The notes below the pieces were generated by a model that saw nothing but the letters and a program-made list of their open reading frames with translations, had not been told where the DNA came from and did no database searches. From assembly GCA_001804815.1 (NCBI GenBank), contig MHBI01000101.1, positions 1 through 44,790 on the forward strand: 44,790 bases of DNA. The letters are read 5' to 3'. Origin of the DNA: Lentisphaerae bacterium GWF2_50_93. Its GTDB lineage: Bacteria > Verrucomicrobiota > Lentisphaeria > Victivallales > GWF2-50-93. This document shows, piece after piece, positions 24,162 through 31,851 of the stretch. Position 1 is the first letter of the stretch. The number at the start of each line of letters is the position of its first letter. The translations under genes were made by a program, and so were the position numbers.

Positions 24162-25685
24162 ATGACACTCGTAATCATATACCTTCTTTTAACCGTACTT
24201 CTTCTGCTCTTGAACGCGTTTTTCGTGCTTGCGGAATTCGCGGCGGTCAAGGCGCGCCCCACCCACATGGAGTCGCTTGCGGCAAAGGGCGACATCAGGG
24301 CAAAGATGATGCAGCACATCCAGACCCGGCTGGACAAGTACCTGTCCGTCTGCCAGGTTGGAATAACGCTGGCGAGCATAGGGCTGGGATTTGTCGGTGA
24401 ACCGGGCTTCGCCGCAATCATCGCCTATCTCCTGCAAAAGACCGGCTACGGGAACGGAATAGCCGACGCGACGGTCCATGGCATAGCCATCTCAATCTCA
24501 TACATCCTCATATCATACCTGCACATAGTCATCGGCGAGCAGGTGCCGAAGATCTTCGCGATACGCAAGGTCGAGCATGCCGCGCTGAACACGGCATTTC
24601 CGCTGCATTTCTTCTATTTCGTATTCTTCATACCGCTCTGGGTGCTGAACTGGTCGGTTGACGCCATACTGTTTCTCCTTGGAGTTCCTAAGGCCGCAAA
24701 GCACGAGGGGCATTCCGAGGACGAGATAAGGATAATCCTCGACAATTCCCAGTCGAGTGGAATGATGACATTCCGGCGTCTTCTTTATATCGAAAACGTG
24801 CTTGACATGGGAGCTCTCACCGTCAGGAATTCGATGCGCTCGCGAGAGAGGATGCACGTTCTCAGGACACAGGCGACACAGGAGGAGAACAACAAAATCA
24901 TCACAGAATTCAAACAGTCCCGTTATCCACTGATTGGAGATGATCCTGAAAATCCCCTGGGATATGTGCACCTGAAAGATCTATATCTTGCAATGACGGC
25001 CGGAAAACCGACAAATGACCTGAAGAGTTTCGCCAGGATCTGCCTGAAGTCGAAGGAAACCGACACCATCGAACAATTGCTTTCAGTGATGCAGCGCCGT
25101 GGCAACCATGTTGCGCTTGTGTACAATGCCAAGGGCGCATGGACTGGTTTCGTAACGATGGAAGATCTTCTCGAGGAAGTTGTGGGCGCCATCGAGGAGG
25201 AATTCCCGCTTGAAGTCCCGGTCTATCTCGCAGACGCACTTACTGTCGACAGGGTACTTCTGGATGTCGAGGGGAAATCAATAATTGAAGCTGCAGAGTA
25301 TGCCCTGGGCCGACTGAATCCCAATGATCTTCCGATGCCTACGGAAAAGATCATGCTTTCGATACTGGAGAGGGAAAAACTCATGAGCAGCTATGTCGGG
25401 CAGAATATTGCAATACCGCATGCACGTCTTAAAAGCCTGGCTCGGCCAATCGTGGTCGTAGGACGCCTGAAAGAGCCGTTCCCTTCTCCAGTCCCCAGCG
25501 AAACCGTAGATCTCATCTTCATACTTCTCACTCCTGCAGACATACCGCGTGTCCACCAGGTCCTGCTCTCGCACATCGCCCAGATGCTCGACAGCGATTT
25601 CCTATCGGACAGGCTGATCAATGCAAAAAAACCAGGCGAACTATTTGAAGCACTGAAGACCGCTGAGCAGGCGTCGCTGGCGTAG
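24162..25685 (+). CDS. CNNM-CBS membrane protein fused to a PTS IIA (fructose/nitrogen type) domain
   Basis: Inner-membrane protein of the CNNM/CorC (DUF21) family, often linked to Mg2+ or Co2+ transport, with an unusual extra domain. CNNM part about 1-180: L-N-A-F-F-V-L-A-E-F-A-A-V-K at the first helix, Q-V-G-I-T-L-A-S-I-G-L-G, and the conserved G-E-Q-V-P-K (125-130). A CBS pair spans about 215-345. From about 360 to 505 there is a PTS EIIA type-2 domain with I-A-I-P-H-A-R, placing the phosphoryl-accepting His at 420. The HlyC/CorC C-terminal domain that usually ends this family is replaced. The fusion suggests that transport may answer to the phosphorylation state of the PTS. No PTS enzyme is nearby. 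The ATG has only a weak ribosome binding site. Confidence 0.85.
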   Translation: MTLVIIYLLLTVLLLLLNAFFVLAEFAAVKARPTHMESLAAKGDIRAKMMQHIQTRLDKYLSVCQVGITLASIGLGFVGEPGFAAIIAYLLQKTGYGNGIADATVHGIAISISYILISYLHIVIGEQVPKIFAIRKVEHAALNTAFPLHFFYFVFFIPLWVLNWSVDAILFLLGVPKAAKHEGHSEDEIRIILDNSQSSGMMTFRRLLYIENVLDMGALTVRNSMRSRERMHVLRTQATQEENNKIITEFKQSRYPLIGDDPENPLGYVHLKDLYLAMTAGKPTNDLKSFARICLKSKETDTIEQLLSVMQRRGNHVALVYNAKGAWTGFVTMEDLLEEVVGAIEEEFPLEVPVYLADALTVDRVLLDVEGKSIIEAAEYALGRLNPNDLPMPTEKIMLSILEREKLMSSYVGQNIAIPHARLKSLARPIVVVGRLKEPFPSPVPSETVDLIFILLTPADIPRVHQVLLSHIAQMLDSDFLSDRLINAKKPGELFEALKTAEQASLA

Positions 25686-25734
25686 CTGGAAAACGCTCGG
25701 GTATTCAGATAAGATCAAATCTGCGGACCATTGT

Positions 25735-26922
25735 TCAGCCTTCGTCGCCACCGGTGAAGAAACGTTTGGCCTTGTCGATGAAGGTATCCATGAGAGGATG
25801 GTTTTTGGAGCCTTCCTGTATGGTCTTGAATTTAGCAAGAAGCTCTTTCTGTTCGCGTGTAAGGTTCGTCGGGACTTCTACAAACACCTTTATATGCTGG
25901 TCTCCTCTCTGGCCACCGCGGAGCGAAGGCATCCCCTTGCCCTTGATGCGCATGACGGTCCCATTCTGGGTTCCTTCAGGGACCTTGAGCTTTGTCTTGC
26001 CGGTTATAGTCGGGACTTCAACAAGTCCGCCAAGGGACGCTGTCACAAAATCAATCGGCAGCTCACAGATGATGTCGAGGCCGTCGCGCTGGAAGATTTC
26101 ATGTGCACGTACATGGACGACGACATAGAGGTCTCCGGATTGTCCGCCCCGGACACCGCCCTCGCCTTCGCCGGAAACTCTCAATCTTGATCCCGTATCT
26201 ACGCCAGGTGGTATATGAATTTTCAAGATTTTTTCGACTCTCATCCTGCCTTCACTGCCGCATTTGCGGCAGGGATTCTGGATAATCTGGCCGGTTCCAT
26301 GGCAGTTCGGACAGGTCTGCCTGATGCTGAAAAAGCCCTGTGACATGGAGATATTCCCTGTTCCACGGCATTTTGAACAGGTGCTTTTACCGGTACCAGT
26401 CTCGCATCCGCTTCCATTGCAGGCATCGCATGTTTCGAGTCTTGGGATCTTTATTTTCTTGTCGGCTCCATATACAGCCTCTTCAAAGTCTATTTCAATG
26501 TCAAACCTCAGATCAGCTCCGTCTCTTTCACCGTTTGAAGACCTGCGTCCACCGCCAGTAAAGAGCTCCTCGAAAATTGAGGATCCGCCGCCGCCTCCGC
26601 CGCCGCCTCCGCCGAAGAACTGGCTGAAAATATCATAAGGATCATGGTATTCAAAACCTCCATACCCCGCACCGGGTCCGGATGAACCGCGGGAGGTGAA
26701 GGCATCATGTCCGAGCTGGTCGTATTGCGAGCGCTTCTGTGAATCGCTGAGGATTTCATAGGCATGGGAAAGATCCTTGAACTTCTCTTCAGCTTCCTTG
26801 TTGCCGGCATTCTTATCGGGATGGTATTTGATGGCAAGTTTGCGGTATGCCTTCTTGATTTCCTCCGCAGTTGCCGTCTTTGGAACTCCAAGTGTTTCGT
26901 AGAAATCCTGTTTCGCTGACAT
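25735..26922 (-). CDS. dnaJ: Chaperone protein DnaJ
   Basis: Co-chaperone that stimulates the DnaK ATPase and binds unfolded proteins. Full-length type I (395 aa): J domain about 5-72 with H-P-D at 34-36, a Gly/Phe region with a run of ten glycines (104-113), a zinc domain about 165-225, and C-terminal substrate-binding domains. Zinc motifs are C-D-A-C-N-G-S-G, C-S-K-C-R-G-T-G, C-P-N-C-H-G-T-G and C-R-K-C-G-S-E-G; the fourth keeps both Cys but has Ser for the usual Gly. The gene lies 11 bp after grpE on the same strand. dnaK is not in the window, and no CIRCE-type inverted repeat was noticed upstream. Confidence 0.96.
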   Translation of the reverse strand: MSAKQDFYETLGVPKTATAEEIKKAYRKLAIKYHPDKNAGNKEAEEKFKDLSHAYEILSDSQKRSQYDQLGHDAFTSRGSSGPGAGYGGFEYHDPYDIFSQFFGGGGGGGGGGSSIFEELFTGGGRRSSNGERDGADLRFDIEIDFEEAVYGADKKIKIPRLETCDACNGSGCETGTGKSTCSKCRGTGNISMSQGFFSIRQTCPNCHGTGQIIQNPCRKCGSEGRMRVEKILKIHIPPGVDTGSRLRVSGEGEGGVRGGQSGDLYVVVHVRAHEIFQRDGLDIICELPIDFVTASLGGLVEVPTITGKTKLKVPEGTQNGTVMRIKGKGMPSLRGGQRGDQHIKVFVEVPTNLTREQKELLAKFKTIQEGSKNHPLMDTFIDKAKRFFTGGDEG

Positions 26923-26933
26923 ATTCGAGTTCC

Positions 26934-27593
26934 CTATTTTGATTCTTTCACATCAGATGCATTGGCGGCCGGCTGAGCCGGACCGCTGCTCACTACCACG
27001 GACGCAGGCCTGAGGATTCTTTCACCCATCTTATAACCCTGCCTCCACTGTCTGAGGATCCTGCCCTCGCCGTGCTTGTCTGAAGGTTCCTTGGAGGCCG
27101 CCTCATGCAGGGCGGGATCGAATATCTGACCCTCGGAAACCTGGATGATATCAATGCTGAGTTCATCCATTGCCTTCTTAAATTCAACAAGGATCATCTT
27201 CATCCCATCATCAAGGACCTTGAAATCCGGTTTCCTCTCCGAAGCTTGAAGTGCAAGGTTGAAATGGTCGAAGACGTTCAATATCGGCTGGATGGTATCA
27301 ATCTTGACAAAAGTCCTGGCCTCAGTCATATCCTTGTAGGTCCTCTTGCGGAAATTATCAAAATCCGCATGCGCTCTCAGGAGCTTGTCCTTGTTCGCGG
27401 CCAATTCCATCTCAAGCTCTGCAATCCGCTGCTTGGCCATGTCTTCAGGTGAAAGTCCATTTTTCTGATCTGGCACTGCGGTGGATTCCACCCCTGGAGT
27501 CTTGGCGGAGATATCCTGATCAGCCTTCTTTCCGTCGTCCCCGCGGGATCCGGCTGATTTCTTTTCCTCATCACTGTGATTTTTCTTTGACAT
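26934..27593 (-). CDS. grpE: Nucleotide exchange factor GrpE
   Basis: Releases ADP from DnaK. The 219-aa protein has a polar, low-complexity N-terminal tail (about 1-50), the long dimerising helix (about 55-115, with L-R-A-H-A-D-F-D-N-F-R-K-R) and the beta domain ending in the family signature Y-K-M-G-E-R-I-L-R-P-A-S-V-V-V. It lies upstream of dnaJ in a probable two-gene unit. The glycosyltransferase gene before it on the same strand ends 82 bp away, so read-through is possible. Confidence 0.95.
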   Translation of the reverse strand: MSKKNHSDEEKKSAGSRGDDGKKADQDISAKTPGVESTAVPDQKNGLSPEDMAKQRIAELEMELAANKDKLLRAHADFDNFRKRTYKDMTEARTFVKIDTIQPILNVFDHFNLALQASERKPDFKVLDDGMKMILVEFKKAMDELSIDIIQVSEGQIFDPALHEAASKEPSDKHGEGRILRQWRQGYKMGERILRPASVVVSSGPAQPAANASDVKESK

Positions 27594-27675
27594 AGATGTT
27601 CAGCATTCCTTAGCAATCTTAAAGGTAATTCATCGAAAATGAGAGAACGAGATAATAATTCAAAATCAATATTTG

Positions 27676-29388
27676 TCAATCCTGTTTTCCTGTGCCGGCC
27701 TCTTTTTCTTGAATGTCCTTGAGCAGTCTGGAATACGAGTCCTTCAGCATTTTATCTTCAGGATGGATTTTCATCAGTTCCTCCCAGATTTTGCGGGCCT
27801 CGTCGAACCTGCCCTGGTTTGCAAGGAGGGCTCCAAGTGTGTAAGTGGCGGCAAAATGGCCGGGATACAGGGAAACAGCCTTGCGAAGGTCGTTTTCCGC
27901 GTCCTGATAGCGTCCGAAACAGGAATTGTAAATTCCCCTGTTGGTTATGGCCGTGACATAGTTGGGATATATGGCGATGGCCCTGTCACATGCAGTTACC
28001 GCCTCCTGGAACTTATTCATCTTCTCAGCAGGATCATTTTCCTTCCAGGCATATTCACCTAGCTGGACGGCAAGATTGTTCCAGGTCTTTACGCTCATTG
28101 GCGCCGAGTCCACTCCGGCAACTGCAATGCTCATCTGATCATCCCAGTCCTTGCCCCGTTCATAAGTCCTGATGGAAAATGCCATAACTGCAACCGCCAT
28201 GGCCAGGGAAACAAGCCTGTAGTCGATTTTTCTGAACATGCTGGAAGCGAAGACAGCCGTGAAAAGGCAAAGCCAAATGCTTGGGATGTACTGGAGCCTT
28301 TCACCGAAAATTGTTCCGGCCATTATAATGAAGTTTCCGGCAGGCAATATGCAGACGACGTATGCCAGAACCAAAAATATGACTTTGAGCCTGAGGTTCT
28401 TGAAAAGCAGTGCCGCGGACAGGGGGACTGCAAGGAAAAGAAGGAGCGTCAGCCATGCCTTCCAGTCAAAGACTGAAGTTGAAGGCAGAAGCTGCGCATA
28501 TGAATAATCATGGCAAAGCACGGATGGCCAGAAAAACTTGGATATGGCGAGCCCCTGGACTTTAATGGCGGTCATGAGATTCAGCGGGAACTGGCATAAT
28601 GCAACAGGGTTGTCTATCGCTGGATCGAAATTAGCCTTTGACGGCACGATCGAACCGAGGGCGAAATACCTTGAGGCAAAGAAAAGAGCCAGTATGGCGC
28701 AATAGAACCCATATATTCCTGCCTTATCCTTGATAAACCTTCTGAACCTTTCAACAGTAAACGGCCTGTCAAGATATAGGTCGACAAGAACAAATAGTGG
28801 AAGCGCTGCAACGCCGTGCTCTTTTGACCAGCAAGCCAGCAGGAAGCTGGCTCCGGCGCAGAATACGGCATATTTCTTCCTGTCAAGATAAGTATGTGAT
28901 ATCAACGCTATCAGGAGAAACAGGGAGCAGAGAAGCTCTCCGCGTCCAAATGCCGGGATCACCGCTTCCGTATGGATGGGATGCACTGCGAATATCGCAC
29001 TGGCGAAGAAAGCCGCCCAGTATCCCAGTTTCAACCGCAGGGCGAATTTAAAGATCAGGAGGGTGACGAACAAATGCAGGATGAGGTTCCCTATCCTGAA
29101 AGCCGGTGAATAATAACCGCTTGTCTTTACATTTACCCAATAAGTGAACAGCGTGAGCGGACGATACAGGCCCTGCTTCCGGCTCTCCTTCCAGAAATCC
29201 CGCTCCCAGCATTTCAGGGGATTCGCCTCCTGCCCATAGAAGGGATCGTTCTTGATCAGAGGTACGTCATCGAACACAAATTCCCCGCGCAGGGAATCGA
29301 AATAGGGTATAATGGCTGCAAGAATGCAGATGATAACCGCATAAGGAATGTAATGTTTGAGCTGTCTCTTTTTATCACTTGACATCAT
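27676..29388 (-). CDS. TMTC-like polytopic glycosyltransferase (GT-C) with C-terminal TPRs
   Basis: Probable lipid-linked-sugar-dependent glycosyltransferase of the inner membrane. About ten hydrophobic segments, then a TPR region of about 130 residues (N-N-L-A-V-Q-L, A-I-A-I-Y-P-N, L-G-A-L-L-A-N-Q-G). The first outer loop holds F-V-F-D-D (Asp40/41), the position of the catalytic acid in GT-C enzymes, then Y-R-P-L-T-L-F-T-Y-W; a later loop has H-P-I-H-T-E-A-V-I-P-A-F-G-R-G-E-L, very like eukaryotic TMTC O-mannosyltransferases. I chose ATG 29388 because AAGGGA precedes it; a TTG at 29403 would add 5 residues. It overlaps the end of the paralogue upstream by 14 bp. Confidence 0.8.
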   Translation of the reverse strand: MMSSDKKRQLKHYIPYAVIICILAAIIPYFDSLRGEFVFDDVPLIKNDPFYGQEANPLKCWERDFWKESRKQGLYRPLTLFTYWVNVKTSGYYSPAFRIGNLILHLFVTLLIFKFALRLKLGYWAAFFASAIFAVHPIHTEAVIPAFGRGELLCSLFLLIALISHTYLDRKKYAVFCAGASFLLACWSKEHGVAALPLFVLVDLYLDRPFTVERFRRFIKDKAGIYGFYCAILALFFASRYFALGSIVPSKANFDPAIDNPVALCQFPLNLMTAIKVQGLAISKFFWPSVLCHDYSYAQLLPSTSVFDWKAWLTLLLFLAVPLSAALLFKNLRLKVIFLVLAYVVCILPAGNFIIMAGTIFGERLQYIPSIWLCLFTAVFASSMFRKIDYRLVSLAMAVAVMAFSIRTYERGKDWDDQMSIAVAGVDSAPMSVKTWNNLAVQLGEYAWKENDPAEKMNKFQEAVTACDRAIAIYPNYVTAITNRGIYNSCFGRYQDAENDLRKAVSLYPGHFAATYTLGALLANQGRFDEARKIWEELMKIHPEDKMLKDSYSRLLKDIQEKEAGTGKQD

Positions 29389-31045
29389 TTTTTCCCTTTT
29401 CAATACCTATTTCCTCCTGTAAATCTTCCAGGGCTCTTTTTATCATGGGCTGTGCAGGATCCATTTTCAAGGAAATGCTCCAGATCCTGGCAGCCTCCTC
29501 TGATTTTCCAAGGTTTGCGAGGACGGCTCCAAGCTTATTATACATATCGGAATTTTCCGTTCCAATATCTATTATCATCCTCAGATCCTTTTCTGCAGGC
29601 TCGAAATTCCCCAGCTTTATATTATAGAACGCCCTGTTGAGGTAAGCCATTTTGAATCTCGGATATATATGTATTGCATTACCGCAGGCCGCGATAGCCT
29701 CCTTCAATCTACCTTCATGTACGAGCTGGACGGCAAGATTGTTCCAAGTCTTGGCACTTTTCGGAGAGGTTCTGACTCCTGCAAGGGAAATGCTGAGCTG
29801 GTCGCGCCAGTCAAGCGATCTCGCATATGTCCTGAATGACAACGCAATCAGCGCGGCAACAAGCAATGCCGCAAGCAGGTTCACATCTACTTTCCGCGAA
29901 ATCCGCATCAAAATCGTGGCCAGGGCAAAGCACAGCCAGACGCTTGGAATGTAATAAAGCCTTTCGGCGAATATTGTTCCTGTCGGTGTGATTATGTTGG
30001 CCGCTGGAAGAATGGACACGGCGTAAGCCAGGGAGAAGAATACTATTTTGCCCTTGAGCTTCGGGTATAGGCGGATCAGGATGAACGGCATGGCGAACAC
30101 AATAAGCGCAACCGCTATTCCAGACAGGCTGTATATTGTCTTCAATGGGAGCATCTGGGCGAAGGAATAATCATGTGAAAGAGTGACCGGCCAGATGAAC
30201 AGGTAAAGGGCGAATCCCTGGATGCTTATCGCGCTCAGAAGCCGTTCGGGATATGGACATAGCGCAAGCGGGTTGTCCAGGGACGGATCAAATCTTGTCA
30301 TTGCCGGCATGACCGTCCCCATCGCCTCATATCTTACAGCGACTACAACCACCAGTGCGAACGTGTAGAGGACATATGGTTTCAAAACAGACATGATGGA
30401 CTGCTTATCCATTTTCATCCTGCCTGAATAAAAGTCATAGAGAATGCAAAGCGGGACAAGTGCTACTCCATGCTCTTTCGACCAGCATGCCAGAACGAAG
30501 CAAGCTGCCGTTCCAATCGACCATAATGGATTTCTACTGACATAGGTATGGAAAAGAAGACCGGTAAAAATAAAAATCCCGCAAAGTACCTCCCCTCTCC
30601 CAAATGCCGGAATCACGGCTTCAGTATGTATGGGATGGATTGCGAAAAGAACACCTGCAATAAGTGCGGCATATCTGCCAAGCCTCAGCCTCAATGCCAG
30701 ATTGAATACGACAAAGACTGCGATTATATGCAAGAACAGGTTCATGGCCCTGAATGCAGGAGGATACAGGCCCGAAACTTTGGCATTCACCCAGTAGGAA
30801 AATATTGTCAGGGGACGGTAAAGGCCCTGTGCCATGGACTCCATCCAGTAATCCCTTTTCCAGCAGTCTGTGAAGGGGTGGTAGGCCTTGTAGAAAGGAT
30901 CTTCGGCAAGCAGCGGTATGTCATCAAAGACAAAGTCCCCCTTCAAGGATGCTGCATACGGGACAATTGCCGCCAGGAGGAGAATCCCCCATGGCGCATA
31001 TTTGCTGCGGACGACGGCCTTAAAATAATCTGAAATGTTTTTCAT
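29375..31045 (-). CDS. TMTC-like polytopic glycosyltransferase (GT-C) with C-terminal TPRs
   Basis: Close paralogue of the next gene downstream. The 556-aa protein has F-V-F-D-D-I-P-L (Asp41/42) in the first outer loop, Y-R-P-L-T-I-F-S-Y-W, H-P-I-H-T-E-A-V-I-P-A-F-G-R-G-E-V and W-S-K-E-H-G-V, then two or three TPRs (K-T-W-N-N-L-A-V-Q-L, A-I-H-I-Y-P-R-F, L-G-A-V-L-A-N-L-G). Its ATG overlaps the stop of the GT2 gene (ATGA at 31042-31045), so the enzyme that probably makes its sugar donor is translationally coupled to it. The family resemblance to TMTC is strong by motif; the acceptor is unknown. Confidence 0.8.
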   Translation of the reverse strand: MKNISDYFKAVVRSKYAPWGILLLAAIVPYAASLKGDFVFDDIPLLAEDPFYKAYHPFTDCWKRDYWMESMAQGLYRPLTIFSYWVNAKVSGLYPPAFRAMNLFLHIIAVFVVFNLALRLRLGRYAALIAGVLFAIHPIHTEAVIPAFGRGEVLCGIFIFTGLLFHTYVSRNPLWSIGTAACFVLACWSKEHGVALVPLCILYDFYSGRMKMDKQSIMSVLKPYVLYTFALVVVVAVRYEAMGTVMPAMTRFDPSLDNPLALCPYPERLLSAISIQGFALYLFIWPVTLSHDYSFAQMLPLKTIYSLSGIAVALIVFAMPFILIRLYPKLKGKIVFFSLAYAVSILPAANIITPTGTIFAERLYYIPSVWLCFALATILMRISRKVDVNLLAALLVAALIALSFRTYARSLDWRDQLSISLAGVRTSPKSAKTWNNLAVQLVHEGRLKEAIAACGNAIHIYPRFKMAYLNRAFYNIKLGNFEPAEKDLRMIIDIGTENSDMYNKLGAVLANLGKSEEAARIWSISLKMDPAQPMIKRALEDLQEEIGIEKGKNDVK

Positions 31046-31758
31046 CTGCTGATTTTAACTTTTCTGAGCTGCCAAAGGGAAAGGCAGTAGTTCCACATTA
31101 CCCCGAGTCCAAGCTTGCTTTCACCAGCTTTCCTCCTACGGAAAAAAATCCCCACCTCCCTGAATTCCATCTTGTCGGGATGAACTTGCAGCAGGTACAG
31201 TATTTCCAGCAGGATCTTGAATCCTCTTGGGTTCAGATATCGACGGATGCTGCGGTACGATGAAGCCCGTACAATGAAAAATCCCGACATCGGATCACTT
31301 ACCTTAACACCGAGCATTATCCTGGCCATCAAAGTCGCGGCAGTGCTGGCTAATCTCCTGTGGAGTGGCCATCCGCCCTCAATTCCTCCTCCTGCCGAAT
31401 AACGTGTCCCTAGCACCAGATCGCATTTTTCCGCTTCTGCCAGCATTTTGACGATGCATGACTCGTCATGTTGGAGATCTCCGTCCATGACGCATAAGTA
31501 GTCACCCTTCGCGATGTCAAATCCGTCGACAATACTAGGACTCAAGCCTTTGCCATGGAGTCTTCTAAGGCAGCGGATGCGTCCGTCCTTCTTCGAAAAT
31601 TCCTCTACCAGCTGCCAGGTCAGGTCGGGGGAATTATCGTCGGCTACGATGATCTCGAAGTCCTTTCCCGAGAGGGTGGATACAATCCTTTCAATCAGGA
31701 TCGGGATATTATCCTTCTCATTATAAGTCGGTATGACCACTGAACAAAGGATCGACAT
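31042..31758 (-). CDS. GT2 glycosyltransferase, polyprenyl-phosphate mannose synthase (Dpm1)-like
   Basis: Cytoplasmic enzyme predicted to transfer mannose or another hexose from its nucleotide form to polyprenyl phosphate. Motifs: V-V-I-P-T-Y-N-E-K (7-15), A-D-D-N-S-P-D (39-45), the metal-binding D-G-D in M-D-G-D-L-Q-H (91-97), V-S-D-P-M-S-G-F-F (153-161) and F-R-R-R-K-A-G-E-S-K-L-G (206-217), all typical of Dpm1-like members. No GtrA or other membrane domain follows, as in soluble Dpm1. I prefer ATG 31758, which has GGGA upstream, to TTG 31773. First gene of a unit with two TMTC-like genes. Mannose specificity is inferred. Confidence 0.85.
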   Translation of the reverse strand: MSILCSVVIPTYNEKDNIPILIERIVSTLSGKDFEIIVADDNSPDLTWQLVEEFSKKDGRIRCLRRLHGKGLSPSIVDGFDIAKGDYLCVMDGDLQHDESCIVKMLAEAEKCDLVLGTRYSAGGGIEGGWPLHRRLASTAATLMARIMLGVKVSDPMSGFFIVRASSYRSIRRYLNPRGFKILLEILYLLQVHPDKMEFREVGIFFRRRKAGESKLGLGVMWNYCLSLWQLRKVKISR

Positions 31759-31851
31759 ATATTCACATCCCAATTTTTATTAGGGAGGAAAAATAGTATA
31801 TTAACGCGCATAGTTCAAGAATTCGTACAATTAATACCAAGGTATATCATA

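Noticed and set aside
24131..24400. Continuation of the truncated C26 gene in another frame
   Set aside because: The translated sequence lacks the G-I-C-x-G-x-Q catalytic segment and overlaps the CNNM gene, so a simple frameshift does not restore the enzyme.
26588..26617. GCC/CCG-type triplet run as a microsatellite or insertion
   Set aside because: It encodes the glycine run of the DnaJ Gly/Phe linker, a normal feature of that protein.
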